Source: Streptomyces olivoverticillatus
Lineage (GTDB): Bacteria; Actinomycetota; Actinomycetes; Streptomycetales; Streptomycetaceae
Length of the DNA: 64,000 nucleotides
Direction: 5' to 3'
Assembly (NCBI RefSeq): GCF_014203555.1
Contig: NZ_JACHJH010000004.1
Coordinates: 372,001-436,000 of the forward strand
Made by a program: the position numbers and the translations under genes. Positions 36,463-43,279 of the stretch are shown here, piece after piece. Position 1 is the stretch's first letter; every line of letters starts with the position of its first letter. The notes beneath the pieces were generated by a model. It saw nothing but the letters and a program-made list of their open reading frames with translations. It was not told where the DNA came from and ran no database searches.

Positions 36463-37837
36463 GGAACTTGGACACCTCGACGTTCTGCAGGACGGCGACG
36501 GCGTCCTCGACCAGCACGGCCGCGTTGAAGTACGCGGTCAGCAGGTACGAGGTGATGGCCTTGCGGTCGGTGCCCATGTTGCGCATGGACAGGCCCGGCT
36601 CGACCTCGTCCGGCACGCCCGACGGGCGCAGCCCGATCACGCCCTGCTCGGCCTCGCCCACGCGCATCAGCATGATCTCGGTGACGCCCGCGCCCGCCGG
36701 GCCGCCGCCGGTGAAGCGGACCTTGTCGGAGGGCAGCAGCGGCACGCCCCGCCACGTCAGCAGCGGGCTGCCGAAGCGGGTGTCGATGACCGGCGGCACC
36801 CCGCGGCGGGTGCACTCGCGCCCGAACGCGGCGATGGCCTTGGGGTGGGCGAGGAAGTAGCCCGGCTGCTTCCAGACCCGCGAGAGCAGCTCGTCCAGGT
36901 CGTCGGGGGTCGGCGCGCCGGTCCGGGTCTGTACGCGCTGCCCCGGCGCGACGTTGTTGAACAGCCCGAACTCCGGGTGGTTGAGGATCAGCGACTCCTG
37001 GCGCTCGCGCAGCGCCTGGACGGTCAGGCCCGCCTGGACCCGGGTCTGGTCCATGGGCTCGTTGTAGAGGTCCGAGACGCGGGTGTGCACGCGCAGCACG
37101 GTCTGGGCCAGGCTCATGTGGTACTCGCGGGGCGCGTCCTCGTACTCCACGTAGGTGCCCGGCAGGTCGACCTCGCCGGTGTGCCCGCCGGAGAGGTCGA
37201 CTGGCACCTCGGAGCCGGGCGTGGGCGTCCCGCCCGCGGCGTACGCGTCGAGCGCGGCCCGCAGGCCGGGGTCGCGCTCGGCCAGGGCGTCGAGGGCGGA
37301 GCGCGGCGCGGTGAGAGCGATACCGGAGGTGAGCGCCTTGACGGCGAACGGCAAGGGCTGACATCGGGCCCAGGAGTCGGCGCAGAAGAACTGGCCGTCC
37401 CCGAGGACGTCGAGCAGGGCGTCCTCGCCGTAGCGGCCGGTCGCCCGCTTCTCCGCCCGGCCGACGGCCAGCACCCACAGCCGGTCCGCGGCCCCGCCCT
37501 CGTCGGCGAGCACCTGGCCGGGCTGGAACTCGACCTGGGTGAACGCTCCGGCGAACTCCGTGAGCAGCGCCTCGTCCGCCTCCCGCAGGAACGGCAGCTC
37601 CCGCAGGTCCTCGGCGATCACGTGGTGGGCGCCGTCCTCGTGGTAGGTGCTGATGCGGTCGTCGCCCAGGATGAACGTCCGCCGCCGGTTGACCCGGTAG
37701 ACGCCCGAGTCGACGTCCACCCACGGCAGTGCCCGCAGCACGTACCGGGGCGTGATGCCGCGCATCTGCGGGGTGGTCTTGGTGGTGGTCGCCAACTGCC
37801 GTGCAGAATCGGGGCCGAGACTCAGACGGTCGTTCAC
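36449..37837 (-). CDS. Family 2 encapsulin shell protein with cNMP-binding-like domain
   Basis: A 462-residue shell protein. Flanking parts (residues ~20-80 and ~215-462, e.g. P-R-Y-V-L-R-A-L-P-W-V-D-V-D and the C-terminal S-K-F-H-D-Y) match SrpI-type HK97-fold encapsulins. Residues ~80-200 form a cyclic-nucleotide-binding-like insert (F-Q-P-G-Q-V-L-A-D-E-G and G-D-G-Q-F-F); the insert marks the 2B type as I know the classification. It should build a protein nanocompartment around the neighbouring cysteine desulfurase. GAGGAGG precedes the GTG start. Whether the insert binds a nucleotide is not known. Confidence 0.85.
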   Translation of the reverse strand: MNDRLSLGPDSARQLATTTKTTPQMRGITPRYVLRALPWVDVDSGVYRVNRRRTFILGDDRISTYHEDGAHHVIAEDLRELPFLREADEALLTEFAGAFTQVEFQPGQVLADEGGAADRLWVLAVGRAEKRATGRYGEDALLDVLGDGQFFCADSWARCQPLPFAVKALTSGIALTAPRSALDALAERDPGLRAALDAYAAGGTPTPGSEVPVDLSGGHTGEVDLPGTYVEYEDAPREYHMSLAQTVLRVHTRVSDLYNEPMDQTRVQAGLTVQALRERQESLILNHPEFGLFNNVAPGQRVQTRTGAPTPDDLDELLSRVWKQPGYFLAHPKAIAAFGRECTRRGVPPVIDTRFGSPLLTWRGVPLLPSDKVRFTGGGPAGAGVTEIMLMRVGEAEQGVIGLRPSGVPDEVEPGLSMRNMGTDRKAITSYLLTAYFNAAVLVEDAVAVLQNVEVSKFHDYA

Positions 37838-38165
37838 GTAACGCCTCCTCGAAAGGGGTTCGCCAGGACGAGGACCGATCGTCCGGTCGGCCCACGGCAA
37901 CCACAAGACGGCATATGACGAGGCCGGACCGGAAATAATCGGATGAGTGCGCGGGCCGGCCGGGGAAGGCGGTCATCACCGAAGCGGCGGACAGCCCTGA
38001 CCATGCATCGAAGGCGGTCGAGAGTGTCTTGAAGAGGCCCGTGGGCGCTCGCCAACTGGTGTGCGCCGCCCAGGGACTAGGCCGGAAGCGATCGCCGGAG
38101 CCATGGGTTCCGAATTTTGCGCGGACAGGTATGCCTGTACCTGCCAACTGGGTACGTTGGTGCGC
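37838..38165. promoter_or_regulatory. Divergent promoter region, encapsulin / EamA
   Basis: 328 bases between divergent starts. Near the EamA gene lie two overlapping inverted repeats: CAGGTA-TGCCTG-TACCTG (38126-38143) and GTACC-N9-GGTAC (38137-38155), which look like a regulator site. The AT-richer patch at 37930-37945 could belong to the encapsulin promoter. No gene is seen. Confidence 0.5.
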
Positions 38166-39122
38166 ATGGATCAATCGAATACGACAGCCGGGATCGACAG
38201 GCGGGCCCTCCTCGCGGCCTCCGTCACCGTGGTGTTGTGGGCATCGGCCTTTGTCTCCATCCGTGGTTCGGCGGACTGGTTCGGCCCCGGGGCGCTGGCG
38301 CTCGGACGGCTGCTGGCGGGCTCGGTCGCCCTGGGCCTCATCCTCTTAATACGACGCGGCGGGTTCCCGCCCCGGGCGGCATGGCCGGGCATCCTGGGCT
38401 CCGGAATCCTGTGGTTCGGCGTCTACATGGTCGCGCTCAACTGGGGCGAGCACGGGGTGGACGCGGGCACCGCGGCCATGGTCGTCAACGTGGGCCCCAT
38501 GGTGATCGCGCTGCTCGGCGGCTGGCTGCTCAAGGAGGGCTTCCCGCCCATGCTGCTCGCGGGCATGGCGGTCTCCTTCGCGGGTGCGGTCGTCGTGGGC
38601 ATCTCCCAGTCGGACGGCGGCGCGTCCTCGCTCGTCGGCGTGCTCCTGTGCCTCCTCGCCGCCGTCGCCTACGGCGGGGGCGTGGTCAGCCAGAAGCCCG
38701 CGCTGAAGCACGCGTCGCCGTTGCAGGTGACGACCTTCGGCTGCATCGTCGGTGCCATCATGTGCCTGCCGTTCTCGGGGCAGTTGGTGTCCCAGGTGTC
38801 CAAGGCGCCGCTCTCGGCCACGCTGAACATGCTCTACCTGGGCATCTTCCCGACGGCCGTCGCCTTCAGCACCTGGGCGTACGCGCTGGCCCGGACGACC
38901 GCGGGGAAGATGGGGGCGACGACGTACGCCGTTCCGGCGCTGGTCGTGCTCATCTCGTGGATCGCCCTCGGCGAGGTCCCCGGGCTGATGACGCTCTTCG
39001 GCGGAGCGCTGTGCCTGGGTGGCGTGGCCGTCTCGCGGATGCGCGGCAAGCGGCGTGCGGCGGCTCCGGCGGCCGTACCGGTGCCGGAGGCAGCCCCCGT
39101 GCCGACGACGCCCGTCGACTAG
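38166..39122 (+). CDS. EamA/DMT-family transporter
   Basis: A 318-residue membrane protein with ten hydrophobic segments in two EamA repeats (first S-V-T-V-V-L-W-A-S-A-F-V, second L-L-C-L-L-A-A-V-A-Y-G). Such drug/metabolite exporters move amino acids or small metabolites. The C-terminal 30 residues are basic then Pro/Ala-rich. It ends at a hairpin shared with the convergent LuxR-type gene. The inverted repeats 11-40 bases upstream suggest specific control. Confidence 0.87.
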   Translation: MDQSNTTAGIDRRALLAASVTVVLWASAFVSIRGSADWFGPGALALGRLLAGSVALGLILLIRRGGFPPRAAWPGILGSGILWFGVYMVALNWGEHGVDAGTAAMVVNVGPMVIALLGGWLLKEGFPPMLLAGMAVSFAGAVVVGISQSDGGASSLVGVLLCLLAAVAYGGGVVSQKPALKHASPLQVTTFGCIVGAIMCLPFSGQLVSQVSKAPLSATLNMLYLGIFPTAVAFSTWAYALARTTAGKMGATTYAVPALVVLISWIALGEVPGLMTLFGGALCLGGVAVSRMRGKRRAAAPAAVPVPEAAPVPTTPVD

Positions 39123-39144
39123 GAAACACCCTGATGCCGCGGAG

Positions 39145-39171
39145 GCCGGCAGGGCACCGCACCCTGCCGGC
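39145..39171. terminator. Bidirectional terminator
   Basis: GCCGGCAGGG and CCCTGCCGGC form a perfect 10-bp stem around CACCGCA between two convergent stop codons. Confidence 0.8.
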
Positions 39172-39182
39172 TCCCGGGCCCC

Positions 39183-40037
39183 TCACAGCACGATGGTGGT
39201 CTCGCTCCGGCCCAGCAGATACCCGAGCTGCAGCCTGTTGTGGGCGCCCAACGCCTGCTTCATCGACGCCACATGCGCCTGGAGCGAGCGCTCGCTGATG
39301 CCCAGCCGCCGCGCGATCTTCTTGTCCGAATAGCCCTCGACGAGCAGCCGGCGGATCGACTCCCGGATGGACGGGATCACGTCGTCCGCCGCCTTCGCGG
39401 CGTGCAGCGGGATGAAGGGAAACCGCTCCGCGCGGTCCCAGGACCGCTCGAAGACGTCCCGGAGAAACCGCACCACCGACGGCTCCTCGATGGCGACCGC
39501 ATCCGTCCGCACGTCATTGGCCGAAATAAAGGCGATGGCCGCGTCGATGATGATGAGCCGGTCGAAGAATTCCCCCAGGGTGCGCACCTGAGCCCCGTGC
39601 TCGGTCACCTGGCGTACATATGCCTTCGTTGCTTCGTCGAAGCGCGTGGTGTGCTGATAGATCGTGCGCATTTCGACGCCGTGCGAAATCTTCCAGCGCA
39701 CCGTCTCCAGTGCGCCGTCCAGCACCGGGCCCGGCCGGGGCCCGTCCGGCTGCGCCGTCAGTATCTCCTTGCAGGCCCGCTGCACGGCCGCATCGATGGC
39801 CTTATTGATCTCCGGGATACCGCTGAGATAGGTGACGGTCGCCCCGGAACCCACTCCGGACGCGCGTTGGCCGGATTCGAGGCGTGCCGCGTAGCTGTGT
39901 GTGACCTCCGCCAGTTCGGTCAGCCTTGCGGCGACGTCATGCAGGCTGCATGCGGTTTTGTCGCCCGCCTCCGGAATGGGATCCTCCATATCCGGTAAGC
40001 GGGTCGGTCGGGGTGCTGTGGTGCCTTCTGAGGACAT
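39183..40037 (-). CDS. LuxR-type regulator at the cluster edge
   Basis: A 284-residue protein. The C-terminal ~55 residues hold a LuxR helix-turn-helix: E-G-Y-S-D-K-K-I-A-R-R-L-G-I-S-E-R-S-L-Q-A-H-V. The N-terminal ~220 residues are helical and lack PAS, receiver or ATPase motifs; they may sense a ligand or peptide. It is divergent from the biosynthetic genes across a 331-base gap and is the only regulator in the sequenced part of the cluster, so it is the best candidate for its control. GGAAGG precedes the chosen ATG at 40037. Confidence 0.8.
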   Translation of the reverse strand: MSSEGTTAPRPTRLPDMEDPIPEAGDKTACSLHDVAARLTELAEVTHSYAARLESGQRASGVGSGATVTYLSGIPEINKAIDAAVQRACKEILTAQPDGPRPGPVLDGALETVRWKISHGVEMRTIYQHTTRFDEATKAYVRQVTEHGAQVRTLGEFFDRLIIIDAAIAFISANDVRTDAVAIEEPSVVRFLRDVFERSWDRAERFPFIPLHAAKAADDVIPSIRESIRRLLVEGYSDKKIARRLGISERSLQAHVASMKQALGAHNRLQLGYLLGRSETTIVL

Positions 40038-40368
40038 GGCGGCGCCTTCCGGCGAGAGGATTGGACCGTTTTGCCAGCAATTCGACCCCCCGTTTCCTCG
40101 TAATGCGAAAACCCGAGCCATCCTAGATCTTCTTTGCGGGGTCCGGGCGGGTGAGGATCGATCTCGTCAAAGGTGACGCAATCGGGCGTCCGTGGGTTTT
40201 GGCTCAGCGGAGTCTCCCCATTGCTGTCCGTGACCACCAGCCGTTCGTCTCATGGGGTTTTGTGACGTATGTCGGCGCCTGATACGGGCGCCCTTCCGGT
40301 CACAACACCAGGTTTTTTTCAGGCACTTCCGTCCCGTAAGCGACCACAGTCGTCGAGGTGAAATCGGC
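40038..40368. promoter_or_regulatory. Promoter region of the azaserine-type cluster
   Basis: This 331-base gap is clearly less GC-rich than its surroundings, with T-rich runs such as CAGGTTTTTTTCAGG (40307-40321). It must carry the divergent promoters for the LuxR-type gene and the plus-strand run. I could not fix hexamers with confidence. Confidence 0.5.
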
Positions 40369-40560
40369 ATGCGAGAAAACCGTTCTGTTCACAGTGGAGT
40401 CCGCCCGGCCCGTCGGGGTTTCCTGACCGGCACGGCAGGGCTCATGGGAGTGCTGGCGCTGGCGCTCGGCGCCACGGCCGTTATGCACGCGCCGGCCCCG
40501 CAGGGGACCGTCCAAGCCGACGTCGGGTGGAATTCGGCAAAGCCGGGTGTCAGCAGCTGA
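40369..40560 (+). CDS. Small exported peptide precursor, unknown
   Basis: A 63-residue precursor. It carries a twin-arginine-like R-R-G-F-L followed by a hydrophobic core (G-L-M-G-V-L-A-L-A-L-G) and ends D-V-G-W-N-S-A-K-P-G-V-S-S after a plausible V-Q-A signal-peptidase site, which would leave a 13-residue peptide. There is no cysteine and no RiPP enzyme beside it. GAGGTGAA precedes the ATG. The thioesterase starts 23 bases after its stop, so it probably leads the cluster transcript. It may be a signalling peptide or a small secreted factor; this is an inference from size and position. Confidence 0.65.
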   Translation: MRENRSVHSGVRPARRGFLTGTAGLMGVLALALGATAVMHAPAPQGTVQADVGWNSAKPGVSS

Positions 40561-40583
40561 TCGCGGTCAACGGGCGGGACAGA

Positions 40584-41378
40584 ATGATGCTTGTGCACGA
40601 CTCTGCATGGTTGTTGGGCGCCGGTGACCACCCGGACCCGGCTGCTCGAATCTTCTGCTTCGCACACGCAGGAGGCAATCCGCGCACCTTCCTGGGCTGG
40701 CAGGACGCCCTGGGGGACGAGGCGCAGATCGTGGCGATGTGCCCACCGGGGCGCGGGCACCGCTACAAGGAGGCCGCACCCTCCGGCATGGCGGAGTTCG
40801 CCGACAGCGCGGCCGAGGCGATCGCCGCTGCCGCCGACCGCCCCGTCCTTCTCTTCGGCCACAGCTTCGGCGCGGTGATGGCCTTCGAGGTCGCCCGCCG
40901 CCTCGGCGACCTGCCGCAGCTGCGCCGTCTGATCGCGTCCGGGTGTTCCGCGCCGTCCCTGCTGCCGACCCAACGCGTGGTGGACACAGCGAAGTTGGAG
41001 GGGAGGGAGTTCACGGAGGCCGTCCAGTTCTTCGGAGGACTGCCGCCCGAGGTCGTCGCGAACGAGGATCTCCAGGAGCTGCTGCTGCCCGCCCTGCGGG
41101 CCGACTTCCGGATGGTCGCCGACTACCGCTACCGGCCCGCCGCCCCGCTGACCGTGCCCGTCAGCCTCGTCAACGGGCGGGAGGACCCGCACATCAAGGA
41201 AGCCGGACTCCGCCCCTGGCAGCAGGAGTGCGCCGGTGAATCGGCGTACCACTGGGCGGAAGGCGGCCACTTCTACTTCGACGACAGGCCCGAGGCGGTG
41301 ACCGACGTCCTGCGGTCGGCTGTGCGCGATGCGCCCCGCACCCCGCCGCGCGCCGCGGAGCACGTCGAAATGATCTGA
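40584..41378 (+). CDS. azsB: Type II thioesterase (AzsB-like)
   Basis: A 264-residue alpha/beta hydrolase of the GrsT/RifR group. F-C-F-A-H-A-G-G-N is the oxyanion segment, L-F-G-H-S-F-G-A holds nucleophile Ser94, and E-G-G-H-F-Y-F the catalytic His. In the published azs pathway the thioesterase AzsB releases O-hydrazonoacetyl-serine from the NRPS carrier domain; this NRPS indeed has no thioesterase domain of its own, so the free enzyme is needed. Two ATGs in tandem (40584, 40587) are possible starts. Confidence 0.85.
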   Translation: MMLVHDSAWLLGAGDHPDPAARIFCFAHAGGNPRTFLGWQDALGDEAQIVAMCPPGRGHRYKEAAPSGMAEFADSAAEAIAAAADRPVLLFGHSFGAVMAFEVARRLGDLPQLRRLIASGCSAPSLLPTQRVVDTAKLEGREFTEAVQFFGGLPPEVVANEDLQELLLPALRADFRMVADYRYRPAAPLTVPVSLVNGREDPHIKEAGLRPWQQECAGESAYHWAEGGHFYFDDRPEAVTDVLRSAVRDAPRTPPRAAEHVEMI

Positions 41379-41441
41379 CCCCACCGCCGTCGGCCGACGG
41401 CAGCGGCCCCTCCCGCGAGCCCCCACAGAAGGGAACATCCG

Positions 41442-42314
41442 ATGCAGACACGTGCAGCCGACGACGAGCGGTACCGCAAGGGCATCCTCTTCCAGCAGCT
41501 CCACTCCGGCCCCAAGGCCTTCGTCATGGCAAATCCCTGGGACGCGGGCACCGCCCGCATCCTGACCGGGCTGGGCTTCGCCGCACTGGGCACGACCAGC
41601 GCCGGCCTCGCCCATGCGCTCGGCCGCAGGGACGGCGCGAACCAGGTCGGCCGCGAGGAGACGCTGGACAACGCCCGGGCGATCGTCGCCGCGACGCCGC
41701 TGCCGGTCTCCGCTGATCTGGAGAGCGGCTTCGGAAGCACGCCGGAGGAGGTCGCGCAGACCATCCGGCTGGCCGGCGAGGCGGGGCTGGCCGGCGGTTC
41801 GATCGAGGACGCCACGGGCCGGGAGGACGAGCCCGTACTCCCCCTGGGCGCGGCCGTGGAGCGGGTGGCCGCGGCGGTCGAGGCGGCACGGTCCCTGGAC
41901 CACCCCTTCACTCTGACGGCGCGGGCCGAGAACTTCCTCTACGGGCGGCCCGACCTCGACGACACCATCCGTCGGCTGCAGGCCTACGCGGAGGCGGGCG
42001 CCGACGTGCTGTACGCGCCGGGCCTGCCGGACGCGGAGGCCATCGGAGCGGTCTGCTCGGCGGTGGACCGGCCCGTCAACGTCCTCATGGGCGGCGGCGG
42101 TCCGCGGCTGTCGGTGGACGAGCTCAGTGCCCTGGGCGTCCGGCGGATCAGCCTGGGGTCGGGGCTCTCCCGGGCCGCGCTGGGTGCGGTGGTGCGCGCG
42201 GTACGCGAAATCCTCGACGACGGCACCTTCACCTTCGTGGCCGACACCCTGCCCTACGCGGAGGCAAACGGCTTTATGCCGGCCGGCGCCGGGGACGACG
42301 AGGGGCGGGCATGA
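41442..42314 (+). CDS. PEP-mutase / isocitrate-lyase superfamily protein
   Basis: A 290-residue TIM-barrel protein. M-A-N-P-W-D-A-G-T-A-R, V-S-A-D-L-E-S-G-F-G and G-S-I-E-D-A-T-G match the oxaloacetate-hydrolase-like branch with metal-binding Asp/Glu residues. The P-P-bond mutase signature is not seen. Members cleave or form C-C bonds next to carboxylates. Its role in a hydrazone/diazo pathway is unclear; providing glyoxylate or glycine by C-C cleavage is one possibility. Its stop overlaps the next ATG (ATGA). By position it would be azsC. Confidence 0.78.
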   Translation: MQTRAADDERYRKGILFQQLHSGPKAFVMANPWDAGTARILTGLGFAALGTTSAGLAHALGRRDGANQVGREETLDNARAIVAATPLPVSADLESGFGSTPEEVAQTIRLAGEAGLAGGSIEDATGREDEPVLPLGAAVERVAAAVEAARSLDHPFTLTARAENFLYGRPDLDDTIRRLQAYAEAGADVLYAPGLPDAEAIGAVCSAVDRPVNVLMGGGGPRLSVDELSALGVRRISLGSGLSRAALGAVVRAVREILDDGTFTFVADTLPYAEANGFMPAGAGDDEGRA

Positions 42315-43246
42315 GCGACTCCCGTGTCTGGCTGTCCGGTGCGCAGTACGTCCTCGGCGAGATCGAGGCCCCGCACACGGACATCGAGAACCTGGCCGAC
42401 CGCGCCCGCGAGTTCGGCATGCCGCCGCAGGCCAAGCTGTGGGGCTGGGGGAACATCCGGCGCACCGGCAGGACGCTGGAGGAGCTGGCGGTCGAGAGCG
42501 GCCGTGCGGTGCTGGCCGCGGCCGGGATCGCGGCGGAGTCCGTCGACGGCTTCGTCCTGTGCTCGACCCGCTTCCCCGGCGGACCGCGGACGCACGGCGC
42601 CTTCGTCGCCGCCATCATGGAGGGCATCGGGCTCGGTGACGCCGCCTTCACCGGCGTCACCCTCAACCGCTGTACGAACCTCCTGGCCGGCGTGCGGCTG
42701 GCACAGGCGCTCGTGGCCGCGGGACACCACCGGCGCGTCCTGGTCGTCACGACCGACCGGATCGACGACGAGTCCGAACGCATGGAGAACTTCGCCCTGT
42801 TCAGCGATGGTGCGGCAGGCTGTGTGGTGGCCGACGCCCCGCTCGGCGCCGACAGCTACGCGATCGAAGGCAGCGCCACCGCACAGCGGCCCGGCTCCCT
42901 CGACTGGTCGAACGAGATCAGCCCCGAACTCTCCCGCCAGGTCAACGAACGCCTCCTGGGCCCGCTGGAGATGAAGACCGGGGACCTGGACGGCGTCCTG
43001 CACCCCAACCTCTACCGGCCCGTCGTCGTGCTCAAGGAGCGCCAGGCCGGATTCTCCCAAGAGCAGCTGTACACCGACAACATCACGCGGTTCGGCCACT
43101 GCTTCGCCGCGGATCCCCTGATCAACCTCGTCGACCGGAACACCGCCGGCCAACTGCGGGACGGCGGCCACTACATGCTCGTGTCGAGCGTCCCCGGCGC
43201 ACGCGTCGGAGTGCTGCTCCGCAAGCTGCCCGGCGCCGATCGCTGA
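42311..43246 (+). CDS. azsD: KASIII-like acyltransferase (AzsD-like)
   Basis: A 311-residue thiolase-fold protein related to ketosynthase III. Cys121 sits in T-L-N-R-C-T-N, a His follows in L-H-P-N-L-Y-R-P, but where KASIII has Asn in G-N-x-x the sequence is R-F-G-H-C-F-A-A. This gives a Cys-His-His set, which suggests acyl transfer rather than decarboxylative condensation. In the azs pathway AzsD moves the hydrazonoacetyl group from the free carrier protein to the CP of AzsN. It is coupled to its neighbour through ATGA. Confidence 0.8.
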   Translation: MSDSRVWLSGAQYVLGEIEAPHTDIENLADRAREFGMPPQAKLWGWGNIRRTGRTLEELAVESGRAVLAAAGIAAESVDGFVLCSTRFPGGPRTHGAFVAAIMEGIGLGDAAFTGVTLNRCTNLLAGVRLAQALVAAGHHRRVLVVTTDRIDDESERMENFALFSDGAAGCVVADAPLGADSYAIEGSATAQRPGSLDWSNEISPELSRQVNERLLGPLEMKTGDLDGVLHPNLYRPVVVLKERQAGFSQEQLYTDNITRFGHCFAADPLINLVDRNTAGQLRDGGHYMLVSSVPGARVGVLLRKLPGADR

Positions 43247-43279
43247 GGACCGGAGCAACCGGACCAAATGGAGCCCGTC

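Noticed and set aside
41442..42314. Phosphonate biosynthesis marker (true PEP mutase)
   Set aside because: The mutase active-site signature is not seen and no phosphonopyruvate decarboxylase or related gene is present.
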